This document shows positions 1 to 7,027 of a DNA stretch of 18,678 nt, piece after piece (positions within the stretch are counted from its first letter, which is position 1; each line of letters begins with the position of its first letter). The notes below the pieces were generated by a model. It was not told the DNA's origin and searched no databases. It saw only the letters and a program-made list of their open reading frames with translations. The translations under genes were made by a program, and so were the position numbers. The DNA is from an uncultured Synergistaceae bacterium (GTDB lineage: Bacteria; Synergistota; Synergistia; Synergistales; Aminobacteriaceae), in assembly GCA_937870605.1 (NCBI GenBank), contig CALMZW010000346.1, positions 1-18,678 on the forward strand. Direction: 5' to 3'.

Positions 1-832
1 CGGAAAACGTCGCACTGTAGTTGATGAGCGCCGCGATGCTCGAAAACGCGAAAATCCTGTTTTCGGCGAACAGGCGGACGTCGAAAACGGGCTGCGCGAT
101 GCGGAGCTGTCGTCGTGCGAACAGGACGAGCAACACAGCCCCGACGGCGCAGAGGACCGCCCCGCGGACTTCCGTGAGGATCGGCGCGCCGGTCATGCAA
201 CACAGCAGCGCCGCGGCGTAGATTAGGCTTCCCGAAATGTCCAGACGGTCGCCGGGGGATCCCTTCCATTCCCCTTCCAGCCGGCGGACGAGGAAATACG
301 AGATCACGCCGACGAGTGCGTTCAGGATGAAGATGCTGCGCCACCCCGCCAGCGAGGATAGGAAGCCGCCGATGAACGGGCCGGCCGAGGAGCCGACGTA
401 GACGGCGGCCGTGTTGATTCCGAGCGCCTTTCCGCGTTCCGACGGCGGGAAGACCGACGTCAGGATGGCCGTGCCGTTGGTCACCATGAAGGCGCCTGCC
501 GCCCCCTGGAGGGCGCGCATGAGAAGCAGCACAGGCATCGAGAAGGAAAGGGCCGCGCCGATGGTGGCGAGCGTGAACCCCAGAATGCCGAGCGAGAAGC
601 ATCGTTTGCGTCCGTAGATGTCCGCGAGCTTTCCCGCGGGAATAAGGAAGACCGCAGTCGAGAGCAGGTAGACGGCCGAAACCTGGCTCAGCAGCACGGC
701 GCCGGACGGGAATGCGTTCTGGATCGCCGGAAGGACGATATTGACCCCGGAAATCATGAACGGTGAGAGAAACGCGGTGATCGTCGATGCGATCAGCACC
801 GCGCGCTGTGAGGCGACAGAGGATCCCGACAT
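1..832 (-). CDS. MFS drug/solute exporter, DHA2-like (partial, C-terminus outside window)
   Basis: This is the N-terminal 277 codons of a proton-driven major facilitator exporter in the inner membrane; the reading frame runs off the left edge without a stop. The start is the ATG at 832-830, 8 nt after a GGGAG Shine-Dalgarno sequence. Successive hydrophobic helices begin near residue 12. Motif A (GKLADIYGRKR, residues 67-77) lies in the loop after TM2. Motif C, the exporter signature (GSSAGPFIGGFL, residues about 147-158), lies in TM5. A linker with LDISG near residue 198 precedes more helices, which fits the 14-TM DHA2 group (EmrB/QacA-like) better than 12-TM families. The substrate cannot be deduced. 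It is transcribed divergently from the alkyltransferase gene and no regulator is adjacent in view. Confidence 0.88.
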   Translation of the reverse strand, partial: MSGSSVASQRAVLIASTITAFLSPFMISGVNIVLPAIQNAFPSGAVLLSQVSAVYLLSTAVFLIPAGKLADIYGRKRCFSLGILGFTLATIGAALSFSMPVLLLMRALQGAAGAFMVTNGTAILTSVFPPSERGKALGINTAAVYVGSSAGPFIGGFLSSLAGWRSIFILNALVGVISYFLVRRLEGEWKGSPGDRLDISGSLIYAAALLCCMTGAPILTEVRGAVLCAVGAVLLVLFARRQLRIAQPVFDVRLFAENRIFAFSSIAALINYSATFS

Positions 833-1099
833 GAAAGACACTCCCGTATTCCAAAGATGTTCGAATCGGATGGCGTATTTCCTAAAATACCGGCGTTTGT
901 TTCGTTCTGACCCCGTATTGTGCGGGATGATGCGGATCGGGTCAAGGCGGAAGTTCGACGTCGCGTTCCGTTTCCTCCGCGGTTCCGGCGTCGAATGATC
1001 CCCCCGTAAGAAACGCCGGATGAAAATTGTGCGGAAGGGGGCGCTTTCCGGCCGATTGTGGCGTATTATTGTTGAAAGATTTTTTTGGGAGGGATGACG
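833..1099. promoter_or_regulatory. Divergent intergenic region with an inverted repeat
   Basis: This 267-nt stretch separates the divergent MFS and alkyltransferase genes and must hold the promoters of both. The clearest element is a perfect inverted repeat at 875-890, GTATTT-CCTA-AAATAC, about 45 bp upstream of the MFS start codon, in a position suited to an operator. I could not pick a convincing -35/-10 pair for either direction. No ORF in it looks coding. Confidence 0.4.
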
Positions 1100-1645
1100 G
1101 TGAATTTGATCTGCTGCGACGCTACGACAGGAAAGACGCCGGCTCCGGCGATGCGGATCCTGGAGAGTCCGCTCGGGCCGCTGCGCGCGGCTGCGGTGCG
1201 CGAGGGAATCTGCTTTCTGGACTTCGACGCTCCGGAATACGAAAAACGCATGGAGCGGGATATCGCCGCGACATTCGGAATCCCGTCCGTCAAGGCGCGA
1301 AACACGCACCTGACGAAACTCGCGAAGGAACTCGACGAGTACTTCGCCGGCAAGCGTCGTGAATTCTCGGTTCCGCTCGTCGTCTCCGGAACGCCCTTTC
1401 AGGTCCGGGTCTGGGAAGCGCTGAGCCGGATTCCGTTCGGGGCGACCCGGACGTATGCCGATGTGGCGGCGGATATCGGTTCCCCATCCGCTTTCCGCGC
1501 GGTGGGCAACGCCAACGGGAAGAACAGGATCGTCATTCTGATTCCCTGCCACCGCGTCATCGCCTCGGGAGGAGATCTGGGCGGCTATGGCGGCGGACTG
1601 CCCCGGAAGCAATTCCTGCTCGGTCTCGAGAAAAAATCGATCTGA
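1100..1645 (+). CDS. ogt: Methylated-DNA--[protein]-cysteine S-methyltransferase
   Basis: Suicide DNA-repair protein that transfers the alkyl group of O6-alkylguanine (and O4-alkylthymine) to its own cysteine. The active-site motif PCHRVI gives Cys150. It is preceded by the DNA-binding helix-turn-helix segment (RAVGNANGKN, residues about 133-142) and followed by a typical GG-rich C-terminus. Residues 1-90 form the less conserved N-terminal domain. Its 181 residues match the family. I chose the GTG at 1100, which sits 6 nt after GGGAGGG (1087-1093); upstream in-frame TTG (1085) and ATG (1094) overlap or abut that Shine-Dalgarno sequence. The thiamine-binding protein gene follows after 17 nt, so the two are probably cotranscribed. 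No Ada-type regulatory domain is fused. Confidence 0.95.
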   Translation: MNLICCDATTGKTPAPAMRILESPLGPLRAAAVREGICFLDFDAPEYEKRMERDIAATFGIPSVKARNTHLTKLAKELDEYFAGKRREFSVPLVVSGTPFQVRVWEALSRIPFGATRTYADVAADIGSPSAFRAVGNANGKNRIVILIPCHRVIASGGDLGGYGGGLPRKQFLLGLEKKSI

Positions 1646-1662
1646 CGAAAGGACGCTGTGAT

Positions 1663-1971
1663 ATGTCGAAAGTCATTGCGGAGCTGGTGGTGGTTCCGCT
1701 CGGGACGGCCACGCCGAGCTTGAGCTCCTATGTTGCGGGCGTCGAGAAAGTGCTGGCGACGTTCCACCTGAAGACGATGCTCACGCCGATGGGGACCGTG
1801 CTCGAAGGGGAACTTGACGAGGTGCTCCGCGCGGTTCGGGCCGTCCATGAAGTTCCGTTTCAGGCAGGGGCGCTGCGCGTCTCGACGACCGTCAAGATCG
1901 ACGAGCGCCGGGACAAGGAGCTTTCGATGGAAGGCAAGGTTCAGGCCGTTCGGGAGAAGCTCGGGCAGTAG
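1663..1971 (+). CDS. MTH1187-family thiamine-binding protein (DUF77/YqgV-like)
   Basis: A 102-residue single-domain ferredoxin-like-fold protein of the MTH1187/YkoF-related family, members of which bind thiamine or HMP; it is probably cytoplasmic. Family hallmarks seen are VPLGT near residue 11, TPMGT at 41-45 followed by EGE at 48-50, and RVSTTVKIDERRDK at 72-85. Length is normal. The ATG follows AAGGA by about 10 nt. It sits directly after ogt and before a terminator at 2007-2040, so it is the last gene of that unit. No thiamine biosynthesis or transport gene and no TPP riboswitch is visible nearby, so its physiological partner is unknown. Confidence 0.88.
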   Translation: MSKVIAELVVVPLGTATPSLSSYVAGVEKVLATFHLKTMLTPMGTVLEGELDEVLRAVRAVHEVPFQAGALRVSTTVKIDERRDKELSMEGKVQAVREKLGQ

Positions 1972-2006
1972 CCGTCCGTCCGGTTCCGCTTTTGTCCGCG
2001 ACAGTC

Positions 2007-2040
2007 GGGGCGCTTTCCTTCGGGGCGGCGCCTCTTTTTT
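2007..2040 (+). terminator. Intrinsic terminator after the ogt / thiamine-binding unit
   Basis: GGGGCGC (2007-2013) pairs with GCGCCTC (2028-2034), seven pairs including one G-U, closing a 14-nt loop. The stem is followed at once by six T residues (2035-2040). It lies 36 nt after the stop codon of the thiamine-binding protein gene. Confidence 0.75.
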
Positions 2041-2112
2041 GTGCGGAGCGTTCTCTTGCCCGGGATGCGTGCAACGATGCACGACTCCGGCGACATATGC
2101 TGTAGATTCTTT

Positions 2113-2141
2113 TTGACATTTTTCGATTTTTTAAGTACAAT
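2113..2141 (+). promoter_or_regulatory. Near-consensus sigma70 promoter (TTGACA-N17-TACAAT)
   Basis: The -35 TTGACA at 2113-2118 is perfect, the spacer is 17 nt and AT-rich, and the -10 TACAAT at 2136-2141 matches five of six positions. Transcription would start near 2148. This is the best promoter in the window. It lies 330 nt upstream of the gdhA start codon, so it either gives gdhA a long leader or drives a separate small RNA. Confidence 0.75.
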
Positions 2142-2147
2142 TCACAC

Positions 2148-2300
2148 GGTGTGACGCCGGCGTCCTGGAGGACGCCGCAGCTCCCGATTCGAACGTTCGT
2201 TTCGTGAGACGGGGGGCCTGGAATCGCCCTATGTTTCGATCCTGAGAGAACGGGAGCCCTCGTCGTTCACGCGGCGGACGATGTTGCATTTTTGCGGCGC
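2148..2300 (+). ncRNA. Candidate structured leader or small RNA upstream of gdhA
   Basis: No ORF of coding quality is present. The strand downstream of the 2113-2141 promoter can fold into several helices. Hairpin A is an 8-bp perfect stem (2158-2165 with 2170-2177) capped by TGGA. Helix B pairs GCTCCCG (2180-2186) with CGGGAGC (2251-2257) and can continue inward through 2187-2193 with 2235-2240, enclosing a small hairpin at 2197-2210. A third stem pairs TCGTC (2260-2264) with GACGA (2277-2281). The 3' end is guessed; no strong terminator follows. It does not match 6S, SRP, TPP or glutamine RNAs that I could recall. All pairings were found by eye. Confidence 0.35.
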
Positions 2301-2389
2301 TTTTATCTGAAATGGGCGTAATAGTGGCGGGTTTTGTGAGCTTTTTGCAGAAATTCCATCCTTCCTTTATGGCGCTTCTTCGCTTCTAG

Positions 2390-2428
2390 TGATATGATTA
2401 TCATGAAAGTTTTCCCCGAATGTCGGGG
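2390..2428 (+). promoter_or_regulatory. Proposed gdhA-proximal promoter with palindrome and leader hairpin
   Basis: TGATATGAT at 2390-2398 reads as an extended -10 (TG-n-TATGAT) without a good -35, placing a start near 2405. The -10 overlaps the perfect palindrome ATGAT-T-ATCAT (2394-2404), suggesting an operator. Immediately downstream the leader can form a 6-bp hairpin, CCCCGA (2414-2419) with TCGGGG (2423-2428). The gdhA Shine-Dalgarno AGGAGG is at 2456-2461. Confidence 0.45.
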
Positions 2429-2471
2429 GTTTATGCGCGGCATGAGCAAAAATTCAGGAGGTGTATGTTTC

Positions 2472-3749
2472 ATGTCAGTGGTTAAGCGTACTTCGTCGAA
2501 CGTTCTCCTTGACACCGCACTCAAGAACTTTTATGCAGCAGCGGAAGAAATGGGTCTCGAAGATGGACTGATCGAAATTCTCAGCCATTCCGAGCGCAGG
2601 ACGGCCGTCTCCATTCCCGTGGAAATGGATGATGGTACGGTCAAGGTCTTCGACGGATATCGCGTCATGCACAACACGTCCATCGGGCCCGCCAAGGGCG
2701 GCGTCCGCTTCCATCCCGAAGTGTGCCTTGACGAGTGCGAAGCTCTCGGCATGATGATGACCTGGAAGTGCTCCCTCGCCGGCATCCCCTACGGCGGCGG
2801 CAAGGGCGGCGTGTGCTGCGAGCCCCTCGAGCTTTCCCGGAAGGAAAAAGAACGCATCTGCCGGACCTGGGCCGCGCGCATGGAGCCCGTCGTCGGCGCG
2901 ATGACCGACGTTCCTGCGCCGGACGTCAACACCGGCGGACCGGAAATGGTGTGGTTCATGGACACCATCAGCAAGATGCGCAACCGCCTCGAACCCGCCA
3001 TCTTCACCGGCAAGCCGATCCCGCTCTGGGGCTCCAAGGGCCGTACGGCCGCGACCGGTTACGGCGTCGCGACCTGCGCCATCGAGCTGCTCAAGAACCT
3101 CAACTTCGACCTTGCCAAGGCGACCGTCGCCATCCAGGGGTTCGGCAACGTGGGAACCTACGCCGCGCTGAACATGATTCAGGCCGGTTCGAAGGTCGTC
3201 GCGATCAGCGACATCACAGGAACCTATTATGCGAAGGACGGCCTTGACGTCAAGAAGGCGTTCGACCACGTCACCAATCATCCGAAGCACCTCCTCGAAG
3301 GCTTCACCTGCCCGGGCTGCCAGAAACTCGATCTTCCCGAGGTTCTGTACGTCGACTGCACCGTCCTCATTCCCGCGGCGCTCGAAGGCGTCATCAACGG
3401 CAAGAACGCCGACAAGGTCAAGGCCAAGTACATCGTCGAAGCGGCGAATGGCCCCGTGACCCCCGAAGGCGACGCGATCCTCGACGCGAAGGGCATCCTC
3501 GTCGTTCCGGATTTCCTCGCCAACTCCGGCGGCGTCATCGGTTCCTACTTCGAGTGGTGCCAGGACCTCGGCGGATTCTTCTGGACCGAGGAAGAGTACA
3601 ACGAGCGTCTTGTCCGCATCATGCGCGACAACTTCCAGCGTGTGTGGGCGTACTCCAAGGACAAGAACATCAAGATGCGCCGCGCCGCGTTCATGGCCGC
3701 CATCCAGCGCGTGGCCGACGCCGCCCGCATGCGGGGCATCTTCCTCTAG
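2472..3749 (+). CDS. gdhA: Glutamate dehydrogenase (Glu/Leu/Phe/Val dehydrogenase family)
   Basis: Cytoplasmic hexameric enzyme that interconverts glutamate and 2-oxoglutarate plus ammonia. In an amino-acid fermenter the oxidative direction is likely, which is inference. The N-terminal substrate domain has PAKGG (Lys75), TWK (Lys99) and the catalytic GGGKGG (Lys111), with catalytic Asp151 in PAPD. The Rossmann domain starts with ATGYG (194-198) and GFGNVG (223-228); Asp247 after the second strand favours NAD, tentatively. LANSGGV (349-355) is also typical. At 425 residues it is the standard short form. The ATG at 2472 is preceded by AGGAGG with a 10-nt gap; the frame is open 26 codons further upstream but without a better start. 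It is monocistronic, bounded by its own promoter region and the terminator at 3785-3820. Confidence 0.96.
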   Translation: MSVVKRTSSNVLLDTALKNFYAAAEEMGLEDGLIEILSHSERRTAVSIPVEMDDGTVKVFDGYRVMHNTSIGPAKGGVRFHPEVCLDECEALGMMMTWKCSLAGIPYGGGKGGVCCEPLELSRKEKERICRTWAARMEPVVGAMTDVPAPDVNTGGPEMVWFMDTISKMRNRLEPAIFTGKPIPLWGSKGRTAATGYGVATCAIELLKNLNFDLAKATVAIQGFGNVGTYAALNMIQAGSKVVAISDITGTYYAKDGLDVKKAFDHVTNHPKHLLEGFTCPGCQKLDLPEVLYVDCTVLIPAALEGVINGKNADKVKAKYIVEAANGPVTPEGDAILDAKGILVVPDFLANSGGVIGSYFEWCQDLGGFFWTEEEYNERLVRIMRDNFQRVWAYSKDKNIKMRRAAFMAAIQRVADAARMRGIFL

Positions 3750-3784
3750 ACCCGGACTGATTGCGCACGACGACAACGCATACG

Positions 3785-3820
3785 AAAAGGACCGCTTCCT
3801 CCGGAAGCGGTCCTTTTTTT
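3785..3820. terminator. Strong bidirectional terminator between gdhA and the convergent operon
   Basis: A perfect 15-bp stem (3785-3799 with 3803-3817) with a 3-nt loop is followed by a run of seven Ts (3814-3820) on the plus strand. The AAAA on the 5' side gives a four-U tail on the minus strand, so it can also end the operon that finishes at 3863. Confidence 0.92.
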
Positions 3821-3862
3821 CGCCCTGCCGCCGCGAATCGCCAGAACGCATCGCTCCGGGGG

Positions 3863-5614
3863 TCAGATTTCGAGCGTATATGTCGGCGATTCCGCGAGAA
3901 CGACGCCGATCTCCTTGTCTCCGTCGAGGTGCACCGAAAAATCGCCGACGTAATGCCGGACAGCGGGGTGTTGCTTGACCTGGTACGGCGTGCCTTCGAA
4001 CCACTCGCGGTTGAAGATGTTCCCGTCGATTCCGTCGAAGACGGGAAGATACAGGATTCCGTCAACGTCGAGATCGAGGAAGAAGTGCGTGCCGTAGGAG
4101 AGTTCGGGCATGTAGTCGCTTGCGGTGATGCCCACCTCGATGAGGCAGCCGCAGTGGCAGATTTCGTTGTAGCGGACGGGGACCCCGAGCTTGGGGTTCG
4201 TGCTGCCCCAGCGTCCGGGGCCGACCAGGATGTAGTTCGTTCCCTCGAGACGCTCGTTGATCCGTCCGATTTCGCGCGCGACCTCGTAGAAGGTCGTATC
4301 CTTGCCGTACACGAACGGGTCCACGTAGACCAGGTGCTCCACGTGTTCCATGCGCCCGTTGCTGACCATCCGGTTGCCGCGCAGGAGCGTGCGGTCCGCC
4401 CAGTCGGCGGGAATGCGAACCTTCGCCATTTCCTCGTAGGCCGCGAGCGGGCGGAGCTGGAGGACCGTAAGCTTTCCGTCCTTCGTGTCGTAGGTGAACT
4501 CCATGTCCGCGGGACGCCCCATCTGCTCTTCGAGGAACGCCGCCAGCTCCTTGAGCAGCGAGAAGAAGCGGGGATGCCGGCCCGGAAAGGCGGAGAACGA
4601 GAAGATCGGGACGCCGTTCCGGAGCTGATCCGATCCGGCCCAGTAGAGGTTGTTGTCGGCGAAGATCTCAATGAACGCCGAAGCCATGGGGTGCTCCTTC
4701 ATGATGTACGGGAGGAAGTCGGAGAGAAGGCCGGACATGAAGGAACCGGTCTTGCGGTCGAGGTAGTCGAACTCGCTCTGGCTCGTCTGCGCGATGTCAT
4801 AGGGGAGGTTCCCCTGCGGCCGGAGCGAGGGGTGCGACAGATAGGCCACGGTCGCCTTCAGACGGTCGACGGTCCGCGTGCCGAGGCCGAAACAGAAGCG
4901 GACGACGCCGTCCTCCTTCCGGATCCGCGTGCTGGGACGGCGATAGACTTTGGAAAATGCGGTTCCGGCAATCTCGGGGTAGTACAGATGCCCGTGCGAC
5001 GTTCCCATAACCGGCTGAACGACCACGGCCATCGACTCGTCGTCGTCCGTCAGGCCGTGCTTTTTGCGGTACGCGCGCGCGGCCGGATTGTAGAGGGACG
5101 CCCAGACGTTCCGGATCGCCGTCGTCAGGCCGAGGATCCGTTCTTCGCGGGAGCCGACGTTTGCGGAGAAAAAGGTGCCGTATTTTCCCGCGAACGAGAG
5201 TTTTGTCGAGTCCTCGAGGATGGAACTCGACCGGATCGCGAGGGGGATGTCGCCGATGTTGTCGAGAATGGCTCCGAGTTCCGAGAGGAGCGGCGCACGC
5301 ACCGTTCCCGTTTCGAAGGCGGTCCGCATCCGATCGTACACGATTTCGCAGGTTTCCTCTTCCGATTCCGGGGCGTCGGCCAGCGTGCGCTCGAGGAGTT
5401 CGTGAACGGCGTTGTCCTTCACGAACTCGGAAAAGACCTCCGTCGTAATGACGTAATTGATGTCCGGAAGCACCACGGACGGCTCCATGGCGCTTCCGGT
5501 GATGACCGAGTAGGCGAAGGCGAGTCCGCGCGCCTTTCCTCCGACTTCCCCCTCTCCGACGAGTCGCCGGAAGCTCCGAAAGACCGGCTTGGGGTCGAAA
5601 TCCTTGAAGCTCAC
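3863..5614 (-). CDS. PEP/pyruvate-binding (PPDK_N, ATP-grasp) domain protein without phosphotransfer domains
   Basis: A 583-residue protein related to the nucleotide-binding part of PEP synthase and pyruvate phosphate dikinase. Residues 20-390 carry the ATP-grasp signatures: GEVGGKARGL (22-31), AIRSSSILED (126-135) with SFAGKYGT (140-147), VVQPVMG (198-204), and the distal triad Glu372, Gln386, Arg388 in MEFT and LQLRP. Residues 400-583 form a second conserved block (VGPGRWGSTNPKLGVPV, 464-480; PELSYGTHFF, 503-512). The swivelling phospho-histidine domain and the PEP/pyruvate barrel are both missing, so canonical PEP synthesis is not possible. I chose the GTG at 5614-5612, 8 nt after GGGGAGG; the longer open frame to 5905 only overlaps asnS. 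It lies 25 nt after asnS, probably cotranscribed. Its reaction is unknown. Confidence 0.85.
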   Translation of the reverse strand: MSFKDFDPKPVFRSFRRLVGEGEVGGKARGLAFAYSVITGSAMEPSVVLPDINYVITTEVFSEFVKDNAVHELLERTLADAPESEEETCEIVYDRMRTAFETGTVRAPLLSELGAILDNIGDIPLAIRSSSILEDSTKLSFAGKYGTFFSANVGSREERILGLTTAIRNVWASLYNPAARAYRKKHGLTDDDESMAVVVQPVMGTSHGHLYYPEIAGTAFSKVYRRPSTRIRKEDGVVRFCFGLGTRTVDRLKATVAYLSHPSLRPQGNLPYDIAQTSQSEFDYLDRKTGSFMSGLLSDFLPYIMKEHPMASAFIEIFADNNLYWAGSDQLRNGVPIFSFSAFPGRHPRFFSLLKELAAFLEEQMGRPADMEFTYDTKDGKLTVLQLRPLAAYEEMAKVRIPADWADRTLLRGNRMVSNGRMEHVEHLVYVDPFVYGKDTTFYEVAREIGRINERLEGTNYILVGPGRWGSTNPKLGVPVRYNEICHCGCLIEVGITASDYMPELSYGTHFFLDLDVDGILYLPVFDGIDGNIFNREWFEGTPYQVKQHPAVRHYVGDFSVHLDGDKEIGVVLAESPTYTLEI

Positions 5615-5639
5615 GTCCGTCGCCTCCCCGTATGGAAGG

Positions 5640-6944
5640 TCAGGGAACGAGGCGATAGATCGTGCGCGGCCACGGGCTGGCCTCGCGAATGTGCTGCAAT
5701 CCGCAGACCCAGGCCACGACCCGTTCGATCCCCATGCCGAACCCGCTGTGGACGAAGGTTCCGTAGCGGCGGAGATCGAGGTACCAGTCGTAGGACGCCT
5801 CCGGAAGGCCCTGTTCGCGGATTCTTGCGAGCAGACGGTCGTAATCGTCCTCGCGCTGCGAACCGCCGATGATCTCGCCGTACCCTTCGGGGGCGAGCAG
5901 GTCATCGCAGAGGATCAGGTCGGGGTTGTCCGGGTGCTGCTTCATGTAGAACGCCTTGACCTTCTTCGGATAGCATTCGACGAAGATCGGCTTGTCGAAC
6001 TGCTGCGTGAGAATGGTTTCGTCCTCGTTGCCGAGGTCGTCGCCGTACGGCGTCTTGCTTCCGAGTTTGTGGAGCATGTCGATGGCCTCGTCGTACTGCA
6101 GGTGATAGAACGGGGCGACGACCTTTTCGAGTTTCGGGATGTCCCGCTCGAGGATTTCGAGTTCCGCCCGGCAATGGGCGAGGACTTCCTTCACGATGTG
6201 CGACACGAGGCGCTCCTGGAGATCCATGTTCCGGACATGGTCGTAGAAGGCCACTTCCGGCTCGATCATCCAGAATTCGGTCAGGTGGCGCCGCGTCTTG
6301 GATTTCTCGGCGCGGAAGGTCGGGCCGAAGCAGTAGACCTTTCCGAGCGCGGCCGCCGCGGCTTCCGCGTAGAGCTGTCCCGTCTGGGCGAGGTAGGCCT
6401 TCGTCGTCTCGAAGTAGTCGAGTTCGAAGAGGCCGGACGCGCCCTCGCCGATGGAGCCGGTCAGGATGGGGCTGTCCACGAGCGTGTAACCGTCGTTGTG
6501 GAGGTATTCCCTCGCCGACCAGATCACCCGGTCGCGGATGCGGAGAATCGCGACCTGCCTGCTGCTGCGGAGCCAGATATGCCGGTGATCCAGCAGGAAG
6601 TCGATGCCGTGCTCCTTCTTGCCGATGGGGTATTCCTGCGTCGGGTTCTGGATGACGTCGATTCCCGTGACGGTCAGTTCGATGCCGGACGGGGCGCGGG
6701 CATCCACGCGCGGGATTCCCCGGACGCGGACGGAGGCCTCGATCCAGAGACCCTTCGCAGTCTCGAAATCCGCCTCGGGTACTTCGCTTTTGACCATGAC
6801 GCCCTGAACCGTGCCGGTTCCGTCACGGAGCTGCAGGAAGTGGATCTTGCCGGAGCTGCGCATGTTGTAGAGCCATCCCTGGACCAGAACCTCAGAGCCC
6901 GTATGGGATGACAGATCGGATATTGAAACCCAGGGTGCGGACAT
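5640..6944 (-). CDS. asnS: Asparaginyl-tRNA synthetase
   Basis: Class IIb aminoacyl-tRNA synthetase that charges tRNA-Asn with asparagine in the cytoplasm. An N-terminal OB-fold anticodon-binding domain (residues about 18-100, with VQGWLYNMRSSGKIHFLQLR-type core) is followed by the catalytic core. Motif 2 is FRAEKSKTRRHLTEFWMIEP (210-229; Arg211, Glu213) and motif 3 is GFGMGIER (401-408; Arg408). The RHLTEFWMIE pattern is typical of AsnRS rather than bacterial AspRS, which is also longer and has a GAD insert. Its 434 residues fit. The start is the ATG at 6944-6942, 9 nt after GGAGGT; an upstream in-frame ATG at 6983 lacks a suitable ribosome site. It is first gene of the minus-strand pair with the PPDK_N protein. 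Confidence 0.95.
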   Translation of the reverse strand: MSAPWVSISDLSSHTGSEVLVQGWLYNMRSSGKIHFLQLRDGTGTVQGVMVKSEVPEADFETAKGLWIEASVRVRGIPRVDARAPSGIELTVTGIDVIQNPTQEYPIGKKEHGIDFLLDHRHIWLRSSRQVAILRIRDRVIWSAREYLHNDGYTLVDSPILTGSIGEGASGLFELDYFETTKAYLAQTGQLYAEAAAAALGKVYCFGPTFRAEKSKTRRHLTEFWMIEPEVAFYDHVRNMDLQERLVSHIVKEVLAHCRAELEILERDIPKLEKVVAPFYHLQYDEAIDMLHKLGSKTPYGDDLGNEDETILTQQFDKPIFVECYPKKVKAFYMKQHPDNPDLILCDDLLAPEGYGEIIGGSQREDDYDRLLARIREQGLPEASYDWYLDLRRYGTFVHSGFGMGIERVVAWVCGLQHIREASPWPRTIYRLVP

Positions 6945-6981
6945 GATATATCGACCTCCGAACATGGAGAGTACAAACGAC

Positions 6982-7009
6982 AATATGATACACTAAACGG
7001 GATCATATT
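6982..7009. promoter_or_regulatory. 28-bp inverted repeat in the asnS / cobB-like divergent control region
   Basis: AATATGAT (6982-6989) and ATCATATT (7002-7009) are perfect inverted 8-mers whose centres are 20 bp apart, about two helical turns. Each arm includes TATGAT on one strand, so each could also serve as a -10: plus strand at 6984-6989 for the gene at 7028, minus strand at 7007-7002 for asnS. Neither has a good -35, which fits either an operator or activator-dependent face-to-face promoters. Confidence 0.5.
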
Positions 7010-7027
7010 CCAGCCAAAGGAGCGGAC

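Noticed and set aside
2187..2199. TTCGAA resembling a tRNA T-loop
   Set aside because: No acceptor, D-arm or anticodon arm can be built around it.
2236..2285. CTGAGA and GTTCA...GGACG strings recalling TPP and glutamine riboswitches
   Set aside because: The other conserved blocks of both riboswitches are absent; the matches are too short.
2148..2300. 6S RNA or SRP RNA as identity of the structured region
   Set aside because: No single long stem with a central bubble and no GGAA/AGCAGCC SRP apical motif is visible, so the class is left open.
2475..4004. 509-codon open frame opposite gdhA
   Set aside because: It crosses the terminator at 3785-3820, has no recognisable motif and lies antisense to an unmistakable glutamate dehydrogenase.
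3691..4671. 326-codon minus-strand frame rich in Ser, Arg and Thr
   Set aside because: Alternative-frame shadow of the PPDK_N gene; it also runs through the terminator.
3761..5872. 703-codon open frame on the plus strand opposite the PPDK_N gene
   Set aside because: The translation is rich in Arg, Asp, Val and Glu without any domain motif; it mirrors the real minus-strand gene, a usual effect of GC-rich codon use.
5615..5905. 97-residue N-terminal extension of the PPDK_N protein
   Set aside because: It overlaps the end of asnS in another frame, looks non-protein-like (Ser/Arg/Thr-rich), and a GTG with a strong Shine-Dalgarno lies at 5614.
5589..6911. 440-codon open frame opposite asnS
   Set aside because: Antisense shadow of asnS with low-complexity Val/Asp/Arg composition.
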